A stretch of 64,000 bases of DNA from Haberlea rhodopensis (GCA_907163345.1 CAJQUN010000007.1:5532582-5596581), one strand, 5' to 3'; shown: positions 45,535 through 57,645, numbered from the stretch's first letter. Made by a program: numbers and translations. The notes: generated by a model from the letters alone, not told the origin.

Positions 45535-46233
45535 CTAATTTTGATATGATATGAATTGGGTTCGGGTTGAACCGAGGATGAATTAATACATGTATAAACT
45601 GATATATGGCAATGAATGAAACATATGGCAATGTATGACTTGAATTAAATCAAGTGTAGGTGACATATCAAGTAACTATGAGTATGCATTTGATTTGGAT
45701 GTCATGTACAATTTCAATTAAGAGGAAAGTTGCATTTGCATTTGAATTTGGATTTCACCTTCATGTACATGTCAATTAGCATGTCATTGCAATTAGCATG
45801 TCATTATCTCCAACATGGCCTATATCAAGTGGACTAGTGGGTGGAATCACATAATACACCACTTTTCACCTAAAATTCTCTACAAAGCTTCTCTCCAACC
45901 CTTGGAGATTCTTCTTGGTTTGAGCTTGGATTTCACTAGAGAATTAAGCTAGGAAGTTGAGTGAAGTGATTTCCTAACTTCTTGGTAAAGAATTTATGGT
46001 TTTGAACTTGAATTGTGTAGTTGGTGTTGAAGTATGTGAATTTGAATATCAAATGTTCATGCTTAGAATCATAACATGTTTATATACCAAGAATTGGATT
46101 CTAAGATGGTAGAAACATGTTTATATGATACTAGGGATTGCATGAAACATGGTTACATGTAAATTTGTGAGTAGGAGAAGAAGTGCCATGAAGATATGCT
46201 TGAAAATCGCCATGCTCTAAGTTTTCTGGACAT

Positions 46234-46442
46234 CGGCGATCGATTGGTGCTTGTGTTGCGATCGATCACCGAGGATAGATAAAATATAAGGCGGTGAAAA
46301 TATGTGGCGATTGATCGGTGAGTTTGTAGCGATTGATCGCTATGAACAGGGCATTTTGGCGATCGATCGCCAAGTAGTTGCGATCGATCACGAGGAGACA
46401 TAAAGTTTTGGCGATCGATCGGCAATTGTAGCGATCAATCGG
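46234..46442. repeat. GCGATCGATCGC paired cluster, gypsy B 3' LTR
   Basis: Counterpart of 40274-40482. Confidence 0.85.
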
Positions 46443-46747
46443 TGCCTTGGAATTTTTGAAAATGTTATATTTTTGTCACAATTGTTTATGAAGACTCTTA
46501 TAACATGGTTTATTGGTGATATTATTGTAGCATCATCACAGGGGACGGGGCAACGAGGCAATTAGCCAGTGACGACTGATTTATCTCGTTTGTGTCTCTT
46601 TACAGGTACGTGTTGACGTACGGAGTATAGATATTGTGTGATGATGTTATGAGATTGATATCATATGAATTGTGTTGTGTTGGTATCATATGATTTGTAG
46701 TATCATATGCATGTACATTCATGGATATCATGTGTTTGAGATGGATG

Positions 46748-46970
46748 AGGTATATGCTTTAGCATTAGAGGTATACGCCTGGTTTGGGTATATGCTCAGG
46801 TATGCTACATATACGTTAGCATTATAGGTATACGTCTGGTTTGGGTATATGCTCGGGTATGCTACTTATACGTTAGCATTAGAGGTATACGCCTGGTTTG
46901 GGTATATGCTTGGGTATGCTACATATACGTTAGCATTAGAGGTATACGCCTGGTTTGGGTATATACTCTG
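46748..46970. repeat. 57-bp tandem repeat, gypsy B 3' LTR
   Basis: Counterpart of 40793-41015, four copies. Confidence 0.88.
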
Positions 46971-47537
46971 GCTATTATCACATATGAGTACGGTACTATG
47001 ATATATGCTGTTAATATGAAGATGTGATGTGGTTCCACTGACATATTGAGCTGAGATAGACATATCATATTGGTCTCGTGATAATAGGGTGATAGTTGAG
47101 ACATGTCGACATGGTGCATTGGTTGATGCATGATACAGAGCATTCACATTGGATATGATGTTTATTGTGCTTTATCATTGATATTGTGTTTTGATATTGC
47201 ACTAAGATAGTGGTTTATCTATACTCACGTTGTGTGAATGTTTCTGTAGGATTTCATAGACGTGGGAATCGTGAGTCTTATTCCGCTGCAAGGTGAACCA
47301 CTGCATAGGAGTTGTGCTGGCTTAGGTTGTTATTTATACATGTGATGTATATGTGAATAGAGTTTTTGTACTTGTGGTTTTGTACATCTGTAACAACCTA
47401 TTAGTAAGAAACTCTTACACAGTGTATGAATTACCTAATTCTGACTCACATATGTACTTGCGATTGAATACATAATGGATTAAGTAACGAGGACCCCACA
47501 TTAGGTCTTCTCAATATTGAGAAACTACAAAAAACTG

Positions 47538-49171
47538 ATGGCCTCATTCAGCAAGATTCCAATGTTCAAGAAGGATGAATATGATGACTGGAGAATTTGT
47601 ATGCAAGCACATCTAAGTGCCCAAGACGATGACATGTGGTTCGTCGTCACTGATGGAGCAATGAAGATCTTGAAAGTCAATACAGCAACTGCCATTACTG
47701 GTGGTGAACCTCAAATGGTCGAGAAGGACAGATCCTTCTGGACAAATGAAGAAAAGAAAAAGGCAAATCTGGACAATGTGGCGAACGACATACTGTTCAA
47801 AACTCTGGACAAAAATATGTTCAACAAGATCAAAATGTGTCCCACTGCATAGGACATCTGGGAAAAGATTGCTCAGCTATGCGAAGGAAATGATCAAACC
47901 AAGGAAAACTAGCTCACCGTTGCCCTACAGAAGTTTGAAAACATCAAAATGATGTCCGGAGAAACCCTCAGCGAATACAATGAGAGAGTAACTGGAATCA
48001 TAAATGAACTCAATAGCCTTGGTAAAGATCTATCCAACAGGGAAATCACTTTAAAGGTCATGAGAGGTCTCCCAAGAGAATGGGATGTAAAAATGATTGC
48101 TATGAGAGAATCCAAGGATCTAAACAAGATAGATCTACATGACTTATTTGCTGACTTAAAAGCATATGAGTTTGAACTAGGGATTCGGACTGAAGATGAA
48201 CCCAGCACCAGTCAACCAACCAAAGCTCTCACTGCATCTGAAGCTCTACCTAGCACAACAGAGATGACCTCTGAAAAATTATGCAATGATGCAATGGTGC
48301 TGTTTGTCAAAAAATTTGGAAAGTTTATGAAGAAGAGCCAAAAGACCTATCAATCTTACCCAAGAAAACAGAACTTCAAAATAGATCAGATGAAGATGAT
48401 CGTGTATGCTTCAACTGTCTTAAGCCAGGACATTTTATCGCTGACTGTCCTAAACCGAAGAAGGATGATCTAAAGAGAGGATCCAAAGATTATAGAAAGT
48501 CAAAGGAGAATAGAAGATCATCCAGAAGAGACAGAGAACAGAAAGTACTGGTGGCGGAAGAAAACAAGAACAAATGAGCTGACTCAGAGTCAGAATAAGA
48601 AAAGTCTTCCAGCTCATCAAGTGACAGTGAAGCTGAAGAAGTTCATTGTCTAATGGCCAACAATGACTGTGAGGTAAATGATCCTAATCTTTCTGGATTT
48701 ACACATAATGAGCTCACGAATGCATTGCAGGACATGATAAATGAGTAACAGATGTTGTATGAATCATTCGAGAACTACAAGACTGAACAATTAGTCCCAA
48801 AAGAACAGCAGAACAATGAATGTGATTGTGAACAATCAATTGAGTTGAAAAGCTTAAGGGATAATGTAAGTCGGCTCGAGAAAGAAAGGGTTGAAGCAAC
48901 ATGTGCACACCAGAAACTCAGTAAGCTGGTTCGCACATGGAATGCATCTACTGCCAGAAAAGATGAAATGCTTGAGTCAATAAGGCTTGCTGGTGATCTT
49001 ACCGGTATAGGCTACTCTAACAATGATAGTAATTCATCCGGCATCAAATCTCAAGTGTGTCTAGAAAGAAACAAGATTCAAACAATGAATTTTGTTAAAT
49101 CAAGCACAATATATGAACCAAGTGAGTTGGTTAAGGAATCTGTTGAGCCAATACTCTTTAAGGAACGGGCA
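47538..49171 (+). pseudogene. gag: gag of SV1 (Sirevirus type, broken)
   Basis: The ATG at 47538 is preceded by 32 bp of leader after gypsy B. Copia gag features: KIPMFKKDEYDDWRICMQAHL, a FNKIK..DIWEK block, a UBN2-like LTVALQKFENIKMMSGE..YNERVTGIINEL segment, MRGLPREWDVKM, then a CX2CX4HX4C zinc knuckle (48407-48448). A long Lys/Glu-rich tail with a likely coiled coil (ELKSLRDNVSRLEKERVEA, 48843-48900) matches the extended gag of Sireviruses. Lesions: TAG at 47850, TAG at 47910, a frame change near 48385, stops near 48576, 48596 and 48746. Confidence 0.87.
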
Positions 49172-52100
49172 TAACACAAAGGTATCGGTTATGTGGAGCC
49201 AAAAGAGAAACCTAGACAGGTGCAAAAGTTTAGAAATAAACATAAACCCACTGGTCAGGCCACCCGCGAGGTAAAACCTAACTGGTATCATAATTGTATG
49301 CCTGTCCAAAAGAGATATATGCTTCCAAACAGAAACAAAAAACCTAAACAACATGCATACACCCAGTATAGCACATATCACCCAAGAACATCCTTATCAT
49401 ATAATGCACACACATTTCAGGACACACACAGACCCAAACAGCTCAGGGTTATACAAGTGTGGGTCCCGAAAGGACTAATCCTATCTGGACCCAAGTAGGA
49501 TTGGGTACCAATCATACTATCGCTTTAATTGCAGAAAGCTAGAATTCATCAAGTTCGGAGCTCAGAGTGGTTTCTGGACAGCGGATGTTCTAGACACATG
49601 ACAAAGAATGCGTGCTTATTATCTGAATTGGTGGACTCCACTGGACCTAGAATAACCTTTGGAGACAACACGAAAGGTAGAACCGTGGGTAAGGGTAAGA
49701 TTATCTACGGTAACATTATTATTAAAGATATTCTGTTGGTTGAAAATTTATGTTATAACTTGATTAGCATCAGTCAACTCTGTGACAATGGTCACTCTGT
49801 ACAATTCAACCAGCACTCATGCACAATCAAATCTACTGATGGCAGTGTATTACTTGTAGGAAGAAGGCGGATAACACTTATAAAATTGATTGGAATCTTA
49901 ATCAGCTTACCTCCTTTACCTTCTTTGCTGCCCTGAATACTTCCAAAAATTGGCTTTGGCACAAACGATTGAGTCATTTAAACTTTAAAATTATTGTCAG
50001 ACTGCGTAAACTTGATCTAGTCACTGGACTGCCTCATATTGAGTTCTCAAAAGACAAGATCTGTGCAGCATGCCAGCTTGGTAAGCAAATCATATCCTCC
50101 TTTAAGAACAAAGGGAGTAAATCTTCTTCTTGGTGCCTAGAGTTGCTGCATATGGATCTATTTTGTCCAATACCAGTAACAAGTCTAGGGGGAATGAAGT
50201 ATACCCTAGTGTTAATAGACGATTACACTCGTTTTACGTGGGTCCTGTTTCTAAGTGGCAAAGATCAGGCTACACCAAAGCTGATCAAACTACTGAAAAG
50301 ACTCCAAAATGAGAAATCGTGTGGGATAGATAGAATTCGTAGTGATAAAGGTACTGAGTTAACCAATCAGTCACTCGAATCATATCTAGATGACCTTGGT
50401 ATTAAACATGAATACTTTGCTGCTAGAACCCCTCAACAAAACGGAGTTGCTGAGCGTAGGAACCGCACTTTGAAAGAAGCTGCGCGAACTATGCTTGCAG
50501 AATCAGAAATATCGCAGAGATTTTGGGCAGAAGCTGTCAACACATCATGTTATACGCAGAACATATCAATGATTAATAAGCGAGCAAGTAAAACCCCTTA
50601 TGAGATCTGGAATGGCAGTAAGCCAAATATTTCCTATTTCCATGTGTTTGGTTGCAAATGTTTTATTCATAACAATGGAAAGACTCATCTCACCGCTTTT
50701 GATGCCAAATCTGATGCTAGAATATTTCTTGGATATTCTACAGTTAGTAAAGCCTTCAGAATATTTAATAATAAAACTCTTACTGTAGAAGAATCTGTGC
50801 ATGTAAAATTTGATGAACCTACTGACTGTACTGTATCTAATCTGCAAATCAACAATTTGAGCAATCGACTGGAATGCACTTATATTGATGAAAAAGTTGA
50901 TGATGAGATAATTACAGAAGCAGGACTGACTGCTCTTTAGAACCAGAAGTTCCTGAAGCTCAAGCAGAAGAGTCTGCTGGTCAACAAGGACTGCATCCAG
51001 CTGACAATGACACTGTTGATCATACTCCTGCTGCAGTAGAAGGAACAAATGAAAAAGATGTGTCAATCAGATCTTCTGAGCTACCCACTCATATTCAGTC
51101 AAATGAAGAGTTCAATCCTCTTGGACCTCCGCTCCGGTGGATGAAGGATCATCCTCCCGAGCAGGTCATAGGTAACCCTGTAGCTCCTCTACGCACCAGA
51201 GGACAAATGATTAATGAATTTCTTCATACTGCATTCATATCTCACTTAGAACCTAAGAAGATTGGTGATGCTATGTTAGACCCAAGCTGGGTAGAAGCGA
51301 TGCAGGAAGAACTAAATCAGTTTGAGCGAAACAAAGTATGGTATTTAGTACCACGACCACAGCATCACACTATAATAGGTACCAAATGGGTATTTAGGAA
51401 TAAATTAGATGAAAATGGAACAGTCATCAGAAATAAAGCAAGATTAGTCGCACAGGGTTACAGACAGGAAGAGGGCATTGATTTTGATGAAACCTTTGCC
51501 CATGTAGCTCGATTAGAAGCCATTCGCATATTTCTTGCATTTGCTGCTTTTAAAGACTTTAAAGTCTATCAGGTGGATGTTAAGAGTGTGTTTCTTAACG
51601 GCAAACTCAAGGAAGAAGTTTATGTTGAACAACCTTCTGGATTTGAAAGCCATCAGTAGCCTTCCTATGTTTTTCGTCTAAATAAAGCCTTGTATGGTTT
51701 GAAGCAAGCTCCCCGTGCATGGTATGAAACTTTATCAAAATATTTGACTGAGCATAACTTTACCATTGGCAGGTGGACAAGACACTTTTCAAGTTTACAA
51801 AGGGTGACCATACTCTGCTTGTTCAAATTTATGTTGATGACATTATTTTCGGCAATACTAACTCAAAACTTTGCGAAAGATTTTCTAAAATTATACAGGA
51901 TCAATTTGAGATGAGCATGATGGGAGAATTATCATTTTTCTTAGGATTGCAAGTCAAGCAATCCAATGAAGGAATTCTGATAACTCAGTCTAAATATACT
52001 AAAGAACTGCTGAAGAAGTATGGGATGAGTACCAGTTCAGCAGCCGCCACTCCAATGAGCTCATCTGCAAAACTAGACTTGGATAACTCAGGAATACCAG

Positions 52101-52777
52101 TCAAAGTGACAATGTATCGAGGAATTGTCGGATCACTACTGTACTTGACAGCCAGCCGACCAGACATTATGTTTGCAGTTTGTATGTGTGCTCGGTTTCA
52201 AACAAATCCCAAGCAGCCACACTACACGGCTGTCAAAAGGATCCTCAAATATCTGAAAGGCACTGAGAATGTCGGTCTATGGTATCCAAGAGACTCAACT
52301 TTTAATCTGATCGGATACTCAGATGCAGACTATGCTGGATGCAAGATTGACAGGAAAAGTACCAGTGGATACTGTCAATTTCTTGGAGATAGACTAATTT
52401 CATGGGGTTGCAAGAAGCAGACATCCATAGCAACGTCTACTGCAGAGGCAGATTACCTTGCTGCTGGAAGCTGCTGTGCTCAACTGCTCTGGATTCAACA
52501 ACAACTGAGAGATTACGGAATTGAATCCACTAAGGCACCCATATTTTGTGATAATACATCTGCCATAGCAATTACGTACAATCCGGTTCTTCATACGCGC
52601 ACCAAACATATTGACATCCGTCATCATTTCATCATAGATCACGTTATGAAGAAAGAAATTCGGCTAGAATACATATCTACCGAACAACAAGCAGCAGACA
52701 TCTTTACAAAGCCTCTACCGGACGCTAAGTTTTCCTACTTTCGAAATATTCTTGGTTTAATTGAAATCAATCCATGA
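49172..52777 (+). pseudogene. pol: pol of SV1: protease, integrase, reverse transcriptase, RNase H (few lesions)
   Basis: Copia order. Protease WFLDSGCSRHMT with the catalytic DSG at 49577. GAG_pre-integrase WHKRLSHLN (49960) and zinc-finger partner CAACQLGK (50068). Integrase core: HMDLFCP with the first catalytic Asp (50150), IRSDKGTE with the second (50335), PQQNGVAERRNRTL with the Glu (50432). Reverse transcriptase: KWVFRNKLDENG (51385), QVDVKSVFLNG (51570), YGLKQAPRAWY (51692), catalytic YVDDIIFG (51829). RNase H: YSDADYAGCKIDRKSTSG (52317) and the terminal ADIFTKPLP (52690). Frame changes occur near 49880, 50925 and 51770, with a TAG near 51657. The region 49172-49528 is open only in pieces. 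Confidence 0.9.
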
Positions 52778-53325
52778 TTGTTATTATTTAAGATTAATGA
52801 ATTCAGGGGGAATTACTCAGTAGAAATTGCATGGATTTAGGGGGAATTTCAGTTAGAATTTTATCGTGGTTATTTAAGCTCAGCTGGTAAAACAAAAGCC
52901 TGCTGCAGTAGGTGCTTCCGTACCAGTAGGACTCTACATACCAGTGGATGCTATCTTACCAGCCGGACCCTACATACCAGCAGACTTTACCGAATATGCT
53001 TTGACAAAAATAACCTTCGGTAATCATTAACCTACTGGAACGTCGGAATTCAAATTTACTTTTATGTAAAAGTAAATTATTTCACTCCCGCCCAAATTCT
53101 GTCCTTTTATTTATTTGTTAACATTTTTCAATCATTAGATGATCGCCACGTACCCATGTGTCCGCTCATCTACAGTACGACGTTACATCTACTCTTTTCC
53201 TTTAACCACCATTAATTTTATTTTATCTTCTAACTCTTATCTCTTCCAAAATTCACTGCGTTAACTTCCCTCCCAGAAATTTTACTCTACAGGACTTTTG
53301 TTGCTTTTCTGCATCTTCACCAAAA
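52778..53325 (+). other. SV1 pol-ORF3 spacer
   Basis: No coding signal. Contains a small tandem block of taccagtaggact / taccagtggatg-like units (52890-53045) akin to the LTR minisatellite. A pyrimidine-rich stretch ends in actctacag (53284-53292), a candidate 3' splice site 33 bases before the ORF3 ATG. Confidence 0.5.
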
Positions 53326-55467
53326 ATGTCGAAGAACTCACAGCCAAGTTTTATCACAAATGTTGTTCATGTGGATTTCCATTACATCTCCACATCCTCT
53401 GATGAAGAAAAAAAGGAAGTCTTTCACAAATTGGATACATTGGGACTTCTAGTAATTCTCAGCCAGGCTCCGACTTTCTACAAAGCCGCTTTACATGAAT
53501 TCTTTGCCACCGCTAAAGTTGAAGATGATTCCATGGTGGCCTCTGTTTCTGGACAACTAGTTACCATCACTCAACAGGAATTCAGCACTCACCTTTGTCT
53601 TCCATCCACTGGACTCACATATTTCTCCACAGTTCCAATGAATGTCAGGGAAGAAATGCGGATCATCTTCTCCGACTCAAATGATCGTCTCCGACGTCCT
53701 CCATTCAAGAAGGTGCTGATGAAGAGTCATTTCCATCAATTGGCCGATGTTATTTCCAAGGGGCTGCTGTGCAAATCTGGCTCTTTTGACATCATCACCC
53801 CTGAAAAGTTTGACGTCATGGGCGCCATCTTCATAGGACTAGACGTCAACTGGTCAGTTGTTTTGTTTCATGTCCTCACTGGACTCATCACTTCAGGAAA
53901 GGGACAATCTGGTTTTGCCCTACCTCTCAGCAGTATTTTTGATAGCAAAAACATTCAGGCAGAGGCCTCCTCCGACCTTCATCCAGGCAGACTTATCACT
54001 GCTAAGTATCTTCAGATACACAGGCAGCGGAGTGGCAGAGAGGTTGGTTTGACGAAGCGTCGATCGACTCAAGTTATAAGTGATTATGAACAAACAATAT
54101 CTGAATCCGCTGAGTCATCTCCTCCCCCTCCTCCTCCTAAGAAGCCCAGAACCAGAAAAGGCGATCCTCCTGCTCTCCGAAAGACAGTCACTACTGCCTC
54201 TGATACCATCTCCTCTGCGGTTCCCACAGCAGTCATCCCTAGTAGGGAGCCCAGTCCTGAAAATCCTTCTCCCGAGGAACCAACTGCATCACCTGCTTCA
54301 TTGGCCATGGTCCTCTCTGCATCAGTGGCTCCCTCTGATAAATCTTCCAAACTGGTGAGCTCTCAGCAAGCACCTGGCACTATTAGTTTCCGGACACCCA
54401 AGTCTTTGTGTCCCTACTGTCATCCAAAGAACACCATCATTGGAAGAGGAAAGACCCTTATGGCACCAGTGTCCACACCCGTCAATTATGAGATACAAAT
54501 GGTTATGGATAAAGTAGAAGCCAAGCTGCAGCCACAGCTTGAAATTTTTGATCGATGGGTGAAGGCACGCCTAAAAATTCGCTTCAATGACTTCACTCCA
54601 ATTCTGGATCAAGCACGGGAGGATGAGAACCTCATCTTGGCTTATCTTCAAGTCACGGACACTGAGAAGAGTCTGAAGCTTTGGGATCTCTTCCGTCTAA
54701 TGAACTATGTGGGCGAACTTCAAGCCCTTGTTCAATCCCATCTTCAGCAATTTAACATTGATTCTGGCACAGCGAATCATGATAGAGCAGTTCTGAATGC
54801 TCTAGGACCAAAACTGGATATGGTTGAGCATGCTCTTCATGATCTCCGCATATCAACCGGTCTTCACTCTTGCTCTACAGCTGTGAATAATGCAAGCCCA
54901 GCTCCAACTGACTTGGAAATAGGTCCAATTGATTTAGAGACAGCTTCAAGTGACTTGGAGGCAACTCCTCCTGCCTTGGAGACTACCCCACCAACATTGG
55001 ATATAACTCCTCCTGCCATAGAGATCACCTATCCGGCTGCTCAAACTTTCTCCTCCGCTCCCAGTCCTACAAATGATCAATCGCTCCAACTGATGGTTGT
55101 TGATCATGAGAATATGGACACAATGATTCAGACTGTGGTTCATCAAGTTACCATCTCTTCTGGTAATAATGAACCCAGCGGGTCCTCCTCACACTCTGCT
55201 GACCACACCCAGTCGTCTGCAGCTGCGATGGACCAAGCTACTGATAGCATGGCTGTTATTGCCACAGACGCACCTGCTGCACCAATTGTTGAAGCCACTG
55301 CTTTACTGACCACTGTTGTTATTAAGGGTCATCACGGAGTTCTCACTACTGCTGCTGAGCCTCAAACAGATGCTTTGGATCAGTCGATGGCTCAAGACCC
55401 TCCTGAGGATTTCTTTGACTTCTCAACTTATATTCCTCTGGAAGGGTCACCCAACATTGCTGATTAG
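53326..55467 (+). CDS. SV1 3' ORF (ORF3), first 713 codons
   Basis: Occupies the place of the env-like ORF of Sireviruses. Residues about 1-230 form a conserved-looking, mainly helical domain (VDFHYIST, TFYKAALHEFFATAKV, FDVMGAIFIGLDVNWSVVLFHVL). Then come a basic patch and a Pro/Ser/Thr-rich linker (about 255-345), a CPYCH motif near residue 362, a helical region (about 385-500) and repeated DLE(T/A)/ALETTP-type low-complexity sequence (about 530-570). I see no signal peptide and no clear membrane anchor, so it does not look like an envelope glycoprotein. The function is unknown. It resembles, from memory, hypothetical proteins common in Lamiales genomes. The TAG ending it (55465-55467) replaces a Gln codon present in SV2, so the intact protein was longer. 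Confidence 0.8.
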   Translation: MSKNSQPSFITNVVHVDFHYISTSSDEEKKEVFHKLDTLGLLVILSQAPTFYKAALHEFFATAKVEDDSMVASVSGQLVTITQQEFSTHLCLPSTGLTYFSTVPMNVREEMRIIFSDSNDRLRRPPFKKVLMKSHFHQLADVISKGLLCKSGSFDIITPEKFDVMGAIFIGLDVNWSVVLFHVLTGLITSGKGQSGFALPLSSIFDSKNIQAEASSDLHPGRLITAKYLQIHRQRSGREVGLTKRRSTQVISDYEQTISESAESSPPPPPPKKPRTRKGDPPALRKTVTTASDTISSAVPTAVIPSREPSPENPSPEEPTASPASLAMVLSASVAPSDKSSKLVSSQQAPGTISFRTPKSLCPYCHPKNTIIGRGKTLMAPVSTPVNYEIQMVMDKVEAKLQPQLEIFDRWVKARLKIRFNDFTPILDQAREDENLILAYLQVTDTEKSLKLWDLFRLMNYVGELQALVQSHLQQFNIDSGTANHDRAVLNALGPKLDMVEHALHDLRISTGLHSCSTAVNNASPAPTDLEIGPIDLETASSDLEATPPALETTPPTLDITPPAIEITYPAAQTFSSAPSPTNDQSLQLMVVDHENMDTMIQTVVHQVTISSGNNEPSGSSSHSADHTQSSAAAMDQATDSMAVIATDAPAAPIVEATALLTTVVIKGHHGVLTTAAEPQTDALDQSMAQDPPEDFFDFSTYIPLEGSPNIAD

Positions 55468-56082
55468 CTAGTGAATCTGTCCAACGTGATTTCTGCACTA
55501 GCCAGTGATGTCAATAAGCTCAAACAGGAAGAGCGCACTGCGACTCTTATTCTAGGGAGCCATCAGCAGCACACTGATTCTCAATTCCAGCACGTCTATA
55601 GGGACATAAACAGCCTAACGACTATTGTCACCAGGCTTCAGACTTTTGTTGTGGATGCGTTTGCGGACTCTCTTTCTCGGATAGGGCAGGCTCGTCTTCA
55701 GATCAATCAACAAAATGAATCTCTTCATGCCGCCACCTCACTGGCTCTTGAAGATAAGATAGAGGATGCTAAGAAAGCCTTATCCGATCAACTGGCAACC
55801 ATACAGGCAGCTTTTGCTTCTCAAATTCAAGACTTGAGCAACAGCCTGCCTGCTGCTCCTCAAATCGTTAGAAGACTGCCTGAGTCCAGCCGCCCTGCTC
55901 CTCTGACCCAACGAGACCAGAGACCAGAGCCCAGCTCATCGCTTATCCACTGCAGCTGGAGCATCCAGTAGGTCAAGGCCTCCATCTCAGCAAAGGTCCC
56001 ACAGCTCCCGACACCCTCATACTGACACTCCTCCATCCACCCGTGACTACTCCTCGCATTGGCTTGGGGGTAAACAGTAAAC
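55468..56082 (+). pseudogene. SV1 ORF3 C-terminal part after a nonsense codon
   Basis: Same frame as 53326-55467. It contains a long predicted coiled coil (LSNVISALASDVNKLKQEERT to IQAAFASQIQDL, 55477-55840), a Pro/Arg/Ser-rich tail, a frame change near 55940, and in the new frame a terminal block RDYSSHWLGGKQ before TAA (about 56043-56080). SV2 encodes the same sequence in one frame ending RDYSKHWFGRK, which shows where the + copy is damaged. Confidence 0.8.
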
Positions 56083-56893
56083 TTTATTGTCTTTTTGTAT
56101 TTATCATTATCTGTTTTTTTATAAATATTCACAGTATTGTCACTTCATTTCCATCTTTATCTGATTTTGTTTTGCGTGATATGACACTTCACACTTCAAC
56201 TTGCTCGTTTTTTGCTATAAATAGCATGCTAGTTCCCTAACTCAAAATCATCAATCATGCATCTCTTATCGTCTTACTTGTCTTGCACCTGTTTCTATAC
56301 AAATATCTATCCATGGGTTGATTACTTATCTAACCCACGTCTGTTAGCTTGTGCTTTCTGGACCAGCCCTGGTGTTCTCCACCAGCCTGGAATTTGGAAC
56401 AGCAGATGCCTGGGTGCTGATGACAAAAAGGGGGAAGACAGAGATAGAGTATTTTCATTGAAGACAGACAGAGATCTTGCCAAATGAACAGAGGACTACT
56501 TTGAAGATAATGGACTCTTTCTAGGCCTTTCTCTGTTCTAAGATTTCCTGTATGCACTTTCTCTCCCCCTCCCTTTGTCAATAACCCTGAAACTAGCCAG
56601 CTCGGATCATTCCGTACTGGCTATGTTTCTCCATTTGGATAGATTGTAAAAATAGGTCTCCTAAATGACTTGTAAGATGTTCCATTTAATGTTCTATGTA
56701 ATTTGTAAGATGTAAGTTGTAACCAGAATTCCTTTTATATAAAATGATATTCCTTTGGCTCAGTTTGATTACTACTCGTAATCTGCTTATGTATTCTAAC
56801 AAATTGCAAAGTATTTGTGTGTCTCTAAGTCTTAACAGGAATTGCTGTTCTTTTGATCAAGCAAGAGTCTTCAAGTACTAAGTTTTGTCATCA
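56083..56893 (+). other. SV1 3' untranslated region
   Basis: No ORF of note. It includes a gatgacaaaaagggggaaga element near 56418, similar to the polypurine tract further down, and AT-rich sequence up to the tract. Its counterpart in SV2 is 62519-63388. Confidence 0.6.
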
Positions 56894-56909
56894 CCAAAAA
56901 GGGGGAAAT
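56894..56909 (+). other. Polypurine tract of SV1
   Basis: ccaaaaagggggaaat directly before the TGTTGGG of the 3' LTR. The same tract is found inverted at 62505-62520 in SV2. Confidence 0.88.
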
Positions 56910-56935
56910 TGTTGGGAAAACATTTCTAAGTTTTG

Positions 56936-57350
56936 GTGGTGACAAACACCAACCGGGTGACAAAGACGTACCGGGTGACAAACACCAACCGGGAGACAAA
57001 GACTTACCGGGTGACAAACACCAACCGGGTGACAAAGACCAACCGGGTGACTAACATCAACTGGATACACAGACACCAACTGGTAACAGGCACCTACCGG
57101 ATGGACATCAACTGACAGACATCTACCGGATGGACACCAACTGGATAGACACCTACCAGATGGACATCAACTGGACAGACATCTACCGGATGGACACAAA
57201 CTGGATAGACACCTACCGGATGGACATCAACTGGACAGACATCTATCGGATGGACATCAACTGGACAGACGTCTACCGGATGGACATCAACTGGACAAAC
57301 ACCTACCGTATGGACATCAACTGGATGGACATCTACTGGATAGTCATATA
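56936..57350. repeat. 18-nt and 15-nt minisatellite in SV1 3' LTR
   Basis: The 18-nt units (ggtgacaaacaccaaccg, ggtgacaaagacttaccg) are followed by alternating 15-nt units forming a 30-nt higher-order repeat. The copy number differs from the 5' LTR. Confidence 0.88.
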
Positions 57351-57645
57351 TTAAACAAAGACATCTACTGGTTACAGAAGAATGAACGACCAGTTGAATG
57401 AAGAAAGTCAGCATAGGACTAACCATCCAGCAAGAGCTCAAAGCAACAAGACAAAACAAGTACAACATATTCTGACAAAGGTACAATAGAGCGGCGCACC
57501 CTGCTATATCTCCGCCACCATTAGCATCACAATAAAAGAGTCGTTGCTAAACAAAATAGGAAAGAAGACAATCAGAATATGGAATGGTAACAAAAATTGG
57601 ATCTCTTCCAAATATAGACAAGTTGTCGTTAAAGATCAAGGAGTT

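Larger units (their letters stand above)
39521..47500 (+). mobile_element. Gypsy B: chromovirus with both LTRs, perfect target duplication and deleted RT core
   Basis: LTRs 39521-41539 and 45480-47500 (about 2020 bp each, very similar), TGTAATGCC to GACCCCACA. Primer site 41544-41555, purine tract 45462-45479. Target duplication ttagg at 39516-39520 and 47501-47505. The gag-pol order and chromodomain-like tail identify a Tekay/Del-type chromovirus. The coding region has three C/T- or G/A-type nonsense changes, frameshifts and a microhomology deletion of the reverse transcriptase core. Confidence 0.95.
45480..47500 (+). repeat. Gypsy B 3' LTR (2021 bp)
   Basis: Matches the 5' LTR base for base over long stretches. 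Followed by the ttagg target duplication. Confidence 0.95.

Noticed and set aside
39521..47500. Gypsy B as a full-length active element
   Set aside because: LTRs and duplication are excellent, but the RT catalytic region is deleted and gag-pol has several stops and frameshifts.
39158..47852. Chimeric gypsy-copia gag made by the deletion junction
   Set aside because: Without gypsy B the gypsy A frame would meet a stop within a few codons of the SV1 leader, so no fusion protein is formed.
53326..55467. ORF3 as a retroviral envelope protein
   Set aside because: No signal peptide, membrane segment or glycoprotein-like cysteine pattern can be seen. Position alone is not enough.
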